From: Actinomyces polynesiensis
GTDB taxonomy: Bacteria > Actinomycetota > Actinomycetes > Actinomycetales > Actinomycetaceae
Reading direction: 5' to 3'
DNA: 36,095 nt
Assembly: GCF_000820725.1 (NCBI RefSeq)
Contig: NZ_CCXH01000027.1
Span: 1 to 36,095 of the forward strand
In this document: piece by piece, positions 25,490 through 33,452 of the stretch
Layout of the letters: the number at the start of each line of letters is the position of its first letter
Numbering within the stretch: position 1 is the stretch's first letter
The notes under the pieces: model-generated
The model's input: only the letters and a program-made list of their open reading frames with translations
What the model was told of the DNA's origin: nothing
Databases searched by the model: none
Position numbers and translations under genes: made by a program

Positions 25490-25539
25490 GTAGCAGGGCT
25501 GCCGCACGCGCTCCGCGCGCTTGCCCTCGGGAATCACGG
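25490..25539 (-). terminator. GC-rich hairpin between mob genes and cargo
   Basis: CGCGCT/GCGCGCG-type inverted sequence around 25507-25521 could fold just after the MobB-like stop, separating the mob transcript from the cargo promoter. The stem is imperfect. Confidence 0.25.
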
Positions 25540-26445
25540 TCACCTCTTGCGCCAGCTCGGCCACGTCGACATCCCGCGACCCTTCCACGTCTCCACAAGA
25601 CCGGCGGCCCACCGGACGGACGCGAAGAGCCCGTAGCCGGCCCCGGCGAGGCCAGCGCCTACCACGAGCCACCGCCCGATGCCGAGCCACACGCTCCCGT
25701 CCACGTCCAGTGCCCACTGAGCACCCGTGATGAGCCCGGCGATGCCCATCCAGAGCCCGGCGACGACGACCACCACCGGCAGGAGGGCGAGGCACATCGC
25801 GGCGGCGGCCGACCACAGCTGACGGGCCTCCAGCTTCGAGGTGGCGGCGATGATCCGCTCGGCCCGTTCGTTCGACGCGTCGAGGTTCGCGGGCATCGTG
25901 GTCGACGCCTCTCCGGTGACCTGCTCGACGGCCTTCTGGACCCGCTCCTCGATGTGCTTCTCGATCCGTTGGACCGCCCCGCCGACCTGGCTGACGAGGT
26001 TCTGGTTCGCCGCGGCCTGCGCCTTGAGCCCCTCAATCGCCGATGCCGTAGCCGCGTGATTCCTCTGCGCCTCCGCGACCAAGCTCTGCGACGCGGCGTT
26101 CAAGCCCTCGCCGTTGAGACTCTGCGCGAACTCGCCGAGCGTGCTCGCGATCTCGTTCTGCCTGCTCTCGATACTCGCGATCCTCGCGGACACGTCGTTG
26201 GAGAGCGAGGAGGTCGACGCCGGGGCCGTGATCCGCTCCAGCCGCGTCGTCGTCTCCTCGTCCATGACCTTCACGAACCCCGCGAGCTTCTTCTGCTGCT
26301 CGGCCAGCCGGTCGAGCCTCGCGTTCTGCGCCTCGACGGCGGCGAGGATCGAGGTCAACGCCTCCATCGTCTCCGGACTGTCGAGCTGCTGCTGCGATCC
26401 GCTCTGCGCGTTCTGCTGCTTCAGCCTGTCGAGCGCTGCGCTCAT
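25540..26445 (-). CDS. MobB-like membrane mobilization protein
   Basis: A 301-aa protein. The N-terminal about 180 residues are polar, Gln/Ala/Glu-rich and probably coiled coil. They are followed by two membrane segments (SAAAAMCLALLPVVVVVAGLW and IGRWLVVGAGLAGAGYGLFA) and a short basic tail. The ATG at 26445 has GGAGGAG upstream. The first 413 nt overlap the 3' end of the relaxase gene in another frame. This nested layout and the membrane anchor recall MobB of RSF1010-type plasmids, which helps bring the relaxosome to the secretion channel. Sequence homology to MobB itself is not evident, so the role is inferred. Confidence 0.65.
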   Translation of the reverse strand: MSAALDRLKQQNAQSGSQQQLDSPETMEALTSILAAVEAQNARLDRLAEQQKKLAGFVKVMDEETTTRLERITAPASTSSLSNDVSARIASIESRQNEIASTLGEFAQSLNGEGLNAASQSLVAEAQRNHAATASAIEGLKAQAAANQNLVSQVGGAVQRIEKHIEERVQKAVEQVTGEASTTMPANLDASNERAERIIAATSKLEARQLWSAAAAMCLALLPVVVVVAGLWMGIAGLITGAQWALDVDGSVWLGIGRWLVVGAGLAGAGYGLFASVRWAAGLVETWKGRGMSTWPSWRKR

Positions 26446-27319
26446 GTTCCTGCTCCTCCTGCTGCTGGTGGTAGTCGAAGAACGCCCGCGCGCCCTCCGG
26501 GGTGAAATCTGTCGAGAGCGCACTCGTGCGCTTGCGTCGCTCGGCACGCCCGGACTCGCCGCGGCGGTCCTCGATGTAGAGCGTCCACGTCTCCTTGCCG
26601 ACGTTCTTCCCTCGCTTGCTGATGGCGGTGTGGAGGCGCATCCGCGGCACCGGCTCCCCGTCGTCGCCGAGCTGCTGGTTCTGCTCCGCGATCACCGCTT
26701 CGAGACCGGCCTTGTCCGTCGCGCGGGGATCGGCCAGGGCGGCGCTCATCCGGTCGCCCATCTCGCGGTCGAGCCCACCCTCGGTGAAGTCCTCGCGGCG
26801 CAGCTCCCAGTCCTTCGGCGCGTGCTCCAGCCGCTTCACGACCGAGAGCCCGTGCTCGCGCATCAGCTCATCGTTCGCCGACTGCACGCCCTTCTGATTC
26901 CCGGCCTTGCGGTCGTGGAACGTGCGATAGTCCGAGAGCGCCTTTCCCGTGCGGTTGTTGTGATTGAGAACCAAAATATGGTTGTGCGGCTTCTTTCCCC
27001 GCCCATCCACATGACTGACGACGAGGCAGTCGGAATCCGGGTGCATCTTCTTCGCGAGCTGATAGCCCAGATCGTTCACCCGCTGCACGTCCTCCGGATT
27101 CTTCGGGTCAAACTCCTCATCGCTGAACGACTGGCGGTAATGAAGCGCCTCGACCTCGCGCGTTGTGTTCTGCGTAAGCGCCCGAGCGCGCGCCGAGAAC
27201 GCGCCGGGGCCTCCCGGCACATCGCACGTGATCGCGACGCCCCGCTCGTCCTCCTTGCCACGGATATAGCGCTCGGTGTCGGCGGCGCTGGCGCTCGGGC
27301 TGTAGTGCGTCGTGCTCAC
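26033..27319 (-). CDS. MOBP-like relaxase (MobA/VirD2 family)
   Basis: A 428-aa DNA-nicking protein. The N-terminus has MSTTHYSPSASAADTERYI (candidate nicking Tyr), LHYRQSFSDEEF, and the metal-binding motif SHVDGRGKKPHNHILVLN (H-x-D...HNH). A middle region includes LREHGL-like MREHGLSVVKR and the late part is highly charged, including a Glu/Gln/Arg coiled region. The final about 138 residues are read from DNA that also encodes the MobB-like protein. The GTG at 27319 overlaps the MobC stop (GTGA). It would nick oriT and lead one strand into a recipient using a helper transfer system. Confidence 0.8.
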   Translation of the reverse strand: MSTTHYSPSASAADTERYIRGKEDERGVAITCDVPGGPGAFSARARALTQNTTREVEALHYRQSFSDEEFDPKNPEDVQRVNDLGYQLAKKMHPDSDCLVVSHVDGRGKKPHNHILVLNHNNRTGKALSDYRTFHDRKAGNQKGVQSANDELMREHGLSVVKRLEHAPKDWELRREDFTEGGLDREMGDRMSAALADPRATDKAGLEAVIAEQNQQLGDDGEPVPRMRLHTAISKRGKNVGKETWTLYIEDRRGESGRAERRKRTSALSTDFTPEGARAFFDYHQQQEEQEHERSARQAEAAERAERIAAAARQSGDDGGVDLDPRRRRGAEREARPAGRAAEEARGVREGHGRGDDDAAGADHGPGVDLLALQRRVREDREYREQAERDREHARRVRAESQRRGLERRVAELGRGGAEESRGYGIGD

Positions 27320-27906
27320 GAGGCCGTCCGATCCCCGAGCAGCGCGCGGACCTCGCGCAGCAGCTCGATCAGCTCGGGCACGTCCGCCGACAGCGCCACC
27401 GCTTCACCGGCCCGCGCGCGGCGGTCGAGGTCATTAACGTTGATCGCCAGCGGGCGGATCTGCGCGGCCAGTTCCCGAGCGTCCGCCGACGCCTGCACGC
27501 TCGACTCGACGCCGAGCAGGTGCGCGGCCACGGCGGCGTCCAGCTCCTCGCTCCGAGAGGCGTGGAGGGCATCCCGGACGACGGTCCGCACCCACGTGCT
27601 CGGAGCCAGCCCGAGCCGCTTCGCACGAGTGCGAAGCGCCGCGAGCGTGGCCTCTCCGAAGTCGGTATCGAGCTTCGCGCGGCCCCCACGACGACGCTTC
27701 GCGCCGCCGTGACTCTGACGCACAGCCTCCGCATCAGCCCGACCGGTGTTCACCTGGGAGTCGGTCTGCTGCTCCACCTGTACGCCAGAGTGGCAAGCAG
27801 TAGCCGTGTCGGACATTTCGCTGACGCTCATGTCCTCCCCGGCTGCTTGCGAGGGGCCTCCGGCCCCCTCGACCCCCTGGAACTGCCCATCGAGTTCGGT
27901 GCTCAT
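27316..27906 (-). CDS. MobC-like relaxosome accessory protein
   Basis: A 196-aa protein. After an acidic, unconserved N-terminus (about 70 residues) comes a basic stretch AKRRRGGRAKLD and a ribbon-helix-helix-like region (TLAALRTRAKRLGLAPSTWVRTVVRDAL). The C-terminal RPLAINVNDLDRRARAG...LLREVRALLG resembles the MobC tail (IGNNLNQIAR-like). Such proteins bind oriT and help the relaxase nick. The ATG at 27906 has GGGAGG upstream and overlaps the Rep stop (ATGA). Confidence 0.75.
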   Translation of the reverse strand: MSTELDGQFQGVEGAGGPSQAAGEDMSVSEMSDTATACHSGVQVEQQTDSQVNTGRADAEAVRQSHGGAKRRRGGRAKLDTDFGEATLAALRTRAKRLGLAPSTWVRTVVRDALHASRSEELDAAVAAHLLGVESSVQASADARELAAQIRPLAINVNDLDRRARAGEAVALSADVPELIELLREVRALLGDRTAS

Positions 27907-30149
27907 GCCGCACCTCCCGCGACCAGCAGACCGCCGTTCGCGCGGAGCCGCGCGATCTTCGCGTCCAGCGCCTTCTGCTTCGCCTCGGCGCGGCGCTGGC
28001 GCTCGTCCTCTGAGAGCGCCGGGCACTCATCTCCGTGCCTCGCGTAGACGCCCGCCTGCGGCGTCGCGCAGGTGCAGAGCTTCAGCTCACGGTTGTGCTC
28101 CTCCAGCTCGGCGAGCCGCCTGCGCTGCTGCTCCTCGACGACCTCACGGTCACGCTTCGCCGCCTCCTCTGCGGCGGCGATCTCCTCAGCGCTCGGCTGG
28201 ATCGGCTGGCCGACTCCAGCGAACTCTGCGAACAGATCGGCCCCCTCGATCGGGTCCAGCTCGGGACGGGTGATCCGGTCGTGCTGCTCGACGATCGGAG
28301 CGACCGTGCGCGCCTCGATCTCACCGCGCACGCGCTCCCGCTCCGCGGTGTCCTTGATCGCCTTGCACCTGCGGGCCAGCAGTTCGAGGTCCTGGCGCAT
28401 GTGCTCGTACCGCTCGTAGCTCTGGTACTCGCGGGTGCCGTTGAGCACGCCGGAGTTCACGAAGATCGAGAACTCGCGCTCGGCGACCGGGATGATCACC
28501 GGGAAGCGGCGGAACCCCTGCCCGAGGTTCTCCGCCTCGTGCTTGACCCGCACGCCGCCTTGCATCGACTCGTACTCGCCCGCCAACCCCCGCAGGAACT
28601 CCTCGTAGTCCTGAGGGCCGGTGACGATATTCACCCGGTTCAGCAACTGCGTCTTCGAGTTCTTGATGTTGACGATCGGCTTCTCGTCCGCTTCGCGCCA
28701 CGGGCCCAAGATGCGGAAGAGCATGCCACGACTCTTCGCCGTGCGGATCATGTCGCCCACTCGCATGTCTTCCCAGATCACGACCGGCTCAGCGTCGTAC
28801 CCCTCCCATGAGACGTTGTCGCCGCCGACCTTGAAGTAGGGCCGTTCGGCGTCCGGAGCGAGCGCCCGAGCGAGCGCCTTCGCGAGCAGATCCTTACCCG
28901 TGCCGCCCTCGCCGAACACGTAGAAGTTCATGACCGACTCCGGCGCGTCCTGGTACGCGAGGTAGTCGCCGCGCAGCTTCTGGAAGTGCGCGAGGTTGCC
29001 CTTCGCGAAGTAGATCGCGGGCTCCTGGTCGCGGACCTGCTTGAGCGTCAGCGTCCCCTGGCCCACGGCCTGGAAGAGCTTGCTGAGCTTCGCCCCAGTA
29101 CCGCCTTCGGCGGCGTCGTGTCGGGTAGCCATGTGGGCGTCCAGTGAAGCGCTGAAGTCGAAGTTCGCGACTACCCGGCCGCGCCCGTACTGGTACTTTC
29201 CAGGCTGCCCCTGCTGCGACTTGTCGACCAGATAGTGGCGATCTGGATGATGAATGCCGACGATGCCCGATGCGCCCCGCGTCTCGTGGCAGAGGTACTC
29301 GCAGAGGTCGTAGAACGCCTTCTCCGCCGCGCCACGGCCAGCGTTCTTCTCGATCTCGTCGACCTCATTAGGCACCCGCACCCGTGGCGACGGAACGGTG
29401 AGCGCGTCGGACACCGTTCGGACCGTGGGACGCGGCCCATCAATGTCCTTGAACCACAGAACGATGTGGACGTGCAAGCCCTTGAGCCCGCAGCAGACCA
29501 TCTCGGTCGTGCCCTCGTCGACCTCCACGAGACGATCGCTGTCGTGCCAGATGTAGGCCCACCTGTACAGACGATCAGCGAGTGCCGCGAGACCTTCGTC
29601 GAGCTGTTCCTGAGTGAAGATCACCTCGCCCGTCTCCGGGTGCTGGTGATACTGCATCACACTGATCACCCGCGAAACCTTGCGAGCACGCTTCTTCTGA
29701 TCGGCGCTCTCTGAGGCTTTCACCGAAGCGAAGAACGCCTTTGCCTCGGCGATCTGAGCGGGCGTGGACTCTACGACGAACGGCGCGACGTCATCGCTGG
29801 GATCGGCTCCCGGCACGTCCAGCTCGGCGAAGTCCACGCTTGCAACCGAGGTAGGCGCCGATGCATCCGTTTCCGAAACGGATGCGCGGCCACCCAAGGA
29901 GGGCCGCGCATGCTGATCGGCGTTAATTCCCTGGTCAGAGCTGGGATCGACGGTCGCCTCGGAGTCGTCGGGGTCGGTCTGTGCAGCCGTATAGCCGTTT
30001 CCTGCGAAATCGTCCTCGACGGTGAGAACCGGGTTCTCACCGCTCGGAACGGCACCGGGCAGCCCGCCTGCGGCGGGTGCCAGGTCAGGCCCTCCGGGCG
30101 GGGTCAGGTCGGCGGGGACGATGGTGATGGTGCGGTCGGCGGTGCTCAT
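27903..30149 (-). CDS. Replication initiator with HUH nuclease and SF3-type helicase domains
   Basis: A 748-aa protein. Residues 1-130 are Pro/Asp-rich and unstructured. Residues about 155-330 form a rolling-circle nuclease: VISVMQYHQHP, the metal motif LHVHIVLWF (His226 and His228), and candidate nicking tyrosines Tyr280 and Tyr285 in FYDLCEYLCHE. Residues about 370-560 form a helicase with Walker A GEGGTGKD (413-420), Walker B VVIWEDM and a sensor strand NIVTGPQD. The C-terminus is charged coiled coil with a CTC...DEC cysteine cluster. This domain order is known from CRESS-DNA viruses and the related bacterial pCRESS plasmids. The start overlaps the preceding gene (ATGA). Confidence 0.85.
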   Translation of the reverse strand: MSTADRTITIVPADLTPPGGPDLAPAAGGLPGAVPSGENPVLTVEDDFAGNGYTAAQTDPDDSEATVDPSSDQGINADQHARPSLGGRASVSETDASAPTSVASVDFAELDVPGADPSDDVAPFVVESTPAQIAEAKAFFASVKASESADQKKRARKVSRVISVMQYHQHPETGEVIFTQEQLDEGLAALADRLYRWAYIWHDSDRLVEVDEGTTEMVCCGLKGLHVHIVLWFKDIDGPRPTVRTVSDALTVPSPRVRVPNEVDEIEKNAGRGAAEKAFYDLCEYLCHETRGASGIVGIHHPDRHYLVDKSQQGQPGKYQYGRGRVVANFDFSASLDAHMATRHDAAEGGTGAKLSKLFQAVGQGTLTLKQVRDQEPAIYFAKGNLAHFQKLRGDYLAYQDAPESVMNFYVFGEGGTGKDLLAKALARALAPDAERPYFKVGGDNVSWEGYDAEPVVIWEDMRVGDMIRTAKSRGMLFRILGPWREADEKPIVNIKNSKTQLLNRVNIVTGPQDYEEFLRGLAGEYESMQGGVRVKHEAENLGQGFRRFPVIIPVAEREFSIFVNSGVLNGTREYQSYERYEHMRQDLELLARRCKAIKDTAERERVRGEIEARTVAPIVEQHDRITRPELDPIEGADLFAEFAGVGQPIQPSAEEIAAAEEAAKRDREVVEEQQRRRLAELEEHNRELKLCTCATPQAGVYARHGDECPALSEDERQRRAEAKQKALDAKIARLRANGGLLVAGGAA

Positions 30150-30394
30150 CGGGCACCGCCCTTGCGGTAGCGCTTGATCGCGGCCTGGTGCGTGACGCCG
30201 AGGGCATCGCCGATCTTGGCCCAGGTCACCCCATCGGCGCGGGCATCGGTGACGGCGATCTCGACGGCCTCCTCCAGCACGGAGCGGAGCACTCCAAGGT
30301 CGTAGACACGGGCCTCGGAGTCGGTGAGGGAGGGGTCGCCCAGACGCCAGCGGAACGCGTTGACGTGATCGAAAGCAGCGGAGTTGGCGCTCAT
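30146..30394 (-). CDS. Small helix-turn-helix protein
   Basis: An 82-aa protein ending DGVTWAKIGDALGVTHQAAIKRYRKGGAR, a clear helix-turn-helix of the sigma-region-4/antitoxin-like kind with a basic recognition helix. It lies directly upstream of rep with overlapping ATGA and follows another small gene with a one-base overlap. It may control the rep-mob operon or plasmid copy number. No closer family is recognised. Confidence 0.7.
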   Translation of the reverse strand: MSANSAAFDHVNAFRWRLGDPSLTDSEARVYDLGVLRSVLEEAVEIAVTDARADGVTWAKIGDALGVTHQAAIKRYRKGGAR

Positions 30395-30606
30395 CAGCGA
30401 TCACCGCCCATCACGGCGGCGACGGCGGCGCGCTGGCGCGGGGTCAGTGGCGTGAGTGCCAGGCGCTCACCGGCCCGGCGACCGGCGGCACGGGCGGCGG
30501 CGATGACGGGATCGAACCCATCAGCCTGCGAAACGGGGGTCGGGTCCTGGTCGAGCCCAGGATGGTCCAGCGCAAATGCGCGGGGAGCGTCGATAACGAC
30601 AGACAT
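30394..30606 (-). CDS. Small protein of unknown function, first gene of the rep-mob operon
   Basis: A 70-aa protein, Ala/Arg-rich in its second half (FDPVIAAARAAGRRAGERLALTPLTPRQRAAVAAVMGG). TPRQRAAVAAVM could form a short helix-turn-helix. The ATG has GAGGA upstream and the stop overlaps the next start by one base, which supports it being real. I do not recognise the family. Confidence 0.6.
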   Translation of the reverse strand: MSVVIDAPRAFALDHPGLDQDPTPVSQADGFDPVIAAARAAGRRAGERLALTPLTPRQRAAVAAVMGGDR

Positions 30607-30788
30607 CGGAAGTCCTCAAACATGAGTGTGCTTCCGGTTCCCCGCCACGGTAGTTGGGCTGTTTGACCGGCGACTCATCCGGGAGTAGTACCGCCAGCTT
30701 CAAAGTCTGGCCCCCGGTGGGATCTTCTTGTCTGCAACCATTCTCCCATGACTCGACTCACCAGTCCACTGACGAGTCGACTCGCGTG
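30607..30788. promoter_or_regulatory. Non-coding region between recombinase and rep operon
   Basis: 182 bp with no gene. GACTCG (30750-30755) and CGAGTC (30773-30778) are inverted, and GAGTCGACTC (30775-30784) is a perfect 10-bp palindrome; further GACTC/GAGTC copies lie within 40 bp. This may be a repressor site, the recombinase terminator, or part of a replication origin, and must also hold the promoter of the rep operon. Confidence 0.4.
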
Positions 30789-32225
30789 TCAGTCGCGACG
30801 CGGCTCTATTCGAATGAGGTCGGGGTCGAACTTCACGTGGCCGGGAGCGATGGGCTCGATGGTCACCGTCACCAGCTCGTCCACGAGCATCCGGCGACGG
30901 TCCACGTCCAACGCCCTCCACTTCGACTCGACGACCTCTCGGCGCTCCGCGGTACCGACCGGCTCGTCCACGTCCGCGAGCAGCTTCGCCGCCACCGACA
31001 CCGAGCGGTCGAGCAGCTCCGCGTCGATCTCGTCGATGCGGGCCTTCACGTCGTTGATCGCCGCGGTGATCTCCAAGACCGGCTGGTGGATGTCTCGCAG
31101 CAGCGGGCTCAGTTCCTTCACGCGCACGACCAGGGCGTTCCGCTCGGTCAGCAGCTCCTCGCGGTCCGGCCCGTCGTCCTCCTGCGCCATCACGAGGTCG
31201 TGTACGTCCACCGAGGACAGTCGGGTGAGCACCGCCTCGGTGACCATCGCATCGACGGGCTCGCGCTGGCGGGTGAGGTGGAACTGCTCGCCGCAGCGGT
31301 ACGTCGGCTGCTTGCGGCTGTTCGTCCCCGAGACGAGCGTCGCGCCGCACTTCCCGCACAGCCCGATCGTGGACAGGAGGTACTTCGGCTGGTTGCCCTG
31401 TCTCGCCGACCTCCGCACGTTGTCCTCCAGCTTCGCCACCGCAGCCCGCCACGTCTGCTCGCCGACGATGGGCGGGAACGCCCCGCCATGCACCGGGTAC
31501 AGCTCGCCGGAGGCGTAGTGCTTGATGTAGCCAGCGTAGAGCGGGTTCGCCAGCAGGTACCGCACGGCATCGACGGAGAACTCCGACCCGCGCGCGGTGA
31601 GGTGTCCGGCCTTGTTCAGGTCCTCGCGGATGCGCCGGATCGACAGCGACGGCTCGCCGAGGAACGCGTCGAAGGCCCGCCGTACGGCGTCGGCCTCCTC
31701 CTCGATCACCTCGCCCTCCCTCGTCCAGCCGAACGCCTTCCAGGTGGACGCCGGGATGCCCTCGGCGCGGCGGCGCTCGTTCGACCTGATCTGGCGCTCA
31801 GCCTTGCGCCGGGCCTCGAACCGGGCGAGCGCGGCGAGCATCGTCGCCCGGAACTCGCCGTCAGCCGTAGAGAGGTCGATCTCGCCGTCCACTGTGACGA
31901 CGCGCAGGCCGAGGTCGATCAGTGTGTTCAGGTCTTTCGTGCTGCGCAGGAGGCGGTCCATGTCCACGGCGACGACCATCGAGAAACGGCCCGCGCGGGC
32001 GTCGTCCAGCATCTCGGCCCACCGGGTGCCAGCGCGGCGCTTCTTCGTCGCCGACACCGCGTTGTCGTCGTAGACCTCGACCACGTTCCAGTCCTTGGCC
32101 TCGGCCAGCGCCCTGATCTTCCGCAGCTGGGTCTCGACGGTCCACCGGTCGCCCTTACGGTCCATCGAGGCGCGGACGTATGCGGCGACGTCGTTCGTCT
32201 TCCTGAGCGATACCAGTTCAACCAT
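30789..32225 (-). CDS. Large serine recombinase (integrase)
   Basis: A 478-aa site-specific recombinase. The catalytic domain has AAYVRASMDRKGDR with nucleophile Ser20, and VVAVDMDRLLRSTKDLNTLID with the active-site Arg residues. The recombinase domain follows (AFGWTREGEVIEEEADAVRRAF, LLANPLYAGYIKH). A zinc ribbon (CGKCGATLVSG...YRCGEQFH) and a coiled coil (REELLTERNALVVRVKELSPLL) come next, as in phage-type serine integrases. The ATG at 32225 lies 21 nt from the attachment-site arm, the normal position for an integrase gene. It would insert and, with a directionality factor not seen here, excise the element. Confidence 0.93.
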   Translation of the reverse strand: MVELVSLRKTNDVAAYVRASMDRKGDRWTVETQLRKIRALAEAKDWNVVEVYDDNAVSATKKRRAGTRWAEMLDDARAGRFSMVVAVDMDRLLRSTKDLNTLIDLGLRVVTVDGEIDLSTADGEFRATMLAALARFEARRKAERQIRSNERRRAEGIPASTWKAFGWTREGEVIEEEADAVRRAFDAFLGEPSLSIRRIREDLNKAGHLTARGSEFSVDAVRYLLANPLYAGYIKHYASGELYPVHGGAFPPIVGEQTWRAAVAKLEDNVRRSARQGNQPKYLLSTIGLCGKCGATLVSGTNSRKQPTYRCGEQFHLTRQREPVDAMVTEAVLTRLSSVDVHDLVMAQEDDGPDREELLTERNALVVRVKELSPLLRDIHQPVLEITAAINDVKARIDEIDAELLDRSVSVAAKLLADVDEPVGTAERREVVESKWRALDVDRRRMLVDELVTVTIEPIAPGHVKFDPDLIRIEPRRD

Positions 32226-32245
32226 GCAACCAAGCTTACGTGAAC

Positions 32246-32271
32246 GGGTGTTGCAACCACGATATGCGCTA
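32246..32271. other. attR of the integrated element
   Basis: The arm GGGTGTTGCAACC (32246-32258) is followed by the core ATGCGCTA (32264-32271) and then host sequence in frame with the monooxygenase. The arm matches the inverted attL arm at 11 of 13 bases, at the same 12-nt distance from the centre. Confidence 0.8.
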
Positions 32272-33040
32272 CGAGAACCCCCTCTACGCCGCCGAGGAGG
32301 CGGGGGCGACGGACCTCATCAGCGGGGGCCGTCTGCAGCTGGGCATCAGCCGCGGCTCACCCGAGCAGGTCGTGGACGGGTACCGGTACTTCGGCCACGT
32401 CCCACCCGAGGGCGCCACGGATGCCGACATGGCACGCCAGAACACGGCGACCTTCCTGGAGGTCATCCAGGGACGCGGCTTCGCCCAGCCGAACCCGCGT
32501 CCCATGTTCCCCAACCCACCGGGTCTCCTGCGCATCGAGCCCCACTCCGAGGGACTGCGCAAGCGGATCTGGTGGGGGGCCGGGTCACGTTCCACCGCGG
32601 AGTGGACGGCGCGCCAGGGCATGAACCTCATGAGTTCGACGCTGCTGACCGAGGACACCGGCGTGCCCCTGCACGTCCTCCAGGCCGAGCAGATCCGCCT
32701 GTTCCGGGAGGCGTGGGAGGAAGCCGGGTGGGACTGGGAGCCGCGCGTGTCCGTCTCGCGCAGCATCTTCCCCGTGGTGTCGGACCTGGACCGTGCCTAC
32801 TTCGGCGGGCAGCGCACCGACGAGGACCAGGTCGGGTACCTCGACGGGGGGAACGCCCGCTTCGGGCGCAGCTACATCGGGGAGCCCGAGCAGCTGGTGA
32901 GCGAGCTCGCCGAGGACGAGGCGATTGCCGAGGCGGACACCCTCATGCTCACCGTTCCCAACCAGTTGGGGGTGGAGTACAACGCCCACCTGCTCGGGAC
33001 CGTCGTGCGGGAACTGGCACCCGCGCTCGGTTGGCGCTGA
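32270..33040 (+). pseudogene. Luciferase-like flavin monooxygenase, C-terminal part (interrupted)
   Basis: Resumes the protein cut at 22670 with YENPLYAAEEAGATDLISGGRLQLGISRGSPEQ, the typical LLM continuation, and ends ELAPALGWR. It supplies 256 of the 339 residues, including most of the flavin barrel (WWGAGSRSTAEWTARQGMNLMSS). A GTG at 32240 inside the element could start a run-on product with eight foreign residues, but the N-terminal flavin-binding part would be missing. Confidence 0.9.
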
Positions 33041-33167
33041 CTCCGGGAGCAGCCGAGGAACGGGCGCTGGCCGGGAACCTTCTCCGCTCGTGCGGCAGGG
33101 TCCTGGAGTCTGGGGGCATTTCCCCCCCGAATGACTCGTTGGAGGTCTGTGAGGATGTGGGGGACCA

Positions 33168-33452
33168 ATGGGGGACGTGCACTTGACGGGCGAGCTCGTC
33201 TGCGGCAACGAGCGAGAGGCGGCACTGGTGGAGGAGCACCTGCCCGCTCACATCGCACTGACGGCCGCGGAGCCGGGATGCCTGTCGTTCGAAGTGACCC
33301 GGATCGGTGACTCGATGATCTGGCAGGTCGAGGAGCGCTTCCGGAGCGAGGCCGCCTTCAGGGCCCATCAGGAGCGCGTGACATCCAGCGAGTGGGGCAG
33401 GAAGACGGTCGGGATCACCCGCAACCACGTGGTCGAGTGGCCTTCCTCGTAG
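33168..33452 (+). CDS. ABM-domain protein (putative quinol monooxygenase)
   Basis: A 94-aa antibiotic-biosynthesis-monooxygenase-fold protein, similar to YgiN-type enzymes. LTGELVCGNEREAALVEEHLPAHIALTAAEPGCLSFEV is the usual first half, and WQVEERFRSEAAFRAHQERVTSSEW the second. Such proteins are small dimers that act on quinols or have unknown substrates. A G-rich stretch lies before the ATG at 33168. The gene stands alone. Confidence 0.8.
   Translation: MGDVHLTGELVCGNEREAALVEEHLPAHIALTAAEPGCLSFEVTRIGDSMIWQVEERFRSEAAFRAHQERVTSSEWGRKTVGITRNHVVEWPSS

Larger units (their letters stand above)
22665..32271. mobile_element. Integrative mobilizable element with large serine recombinase, Rep, Mob and metal-resistance cargo
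   Basis: About 9.6 kb between two copies of ATGCGCTA (22665-22672 and 32264-32271), inside a flavin monooxygenase gene whose frame is restored when the element is removed. All genes read leftward: recombinase, two small proteins, Rep, MobC, relaxase, MobB-like, then the CmtR/P-type ATPase/thioredoxin-like cargo. Six genes from 30606 to 25540 are linked by overlapping starts and stops. No type IV secretion or coupling protein is visible, so transfer would need a helper. The chromosomal octamer GCCCTCGT was not seen inside. Confidence 0.9.

Noticed and set aside
25088-25816. N-terminal extension of the heavy-metal ATPase to 896 aa
   Set aside because: It is Arg/Gly-rich sequence in another frame of the cmtR-like and MobB-like genes; the GTG at 25087 coupled to the cmtR-like stop gives a normal-length pump.
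32240-32269. GTG at 32240 as the true start of the monooxygenase
   Set aside because: These eight codons belong to the element's attachment arm; the host gene begins at 22422.
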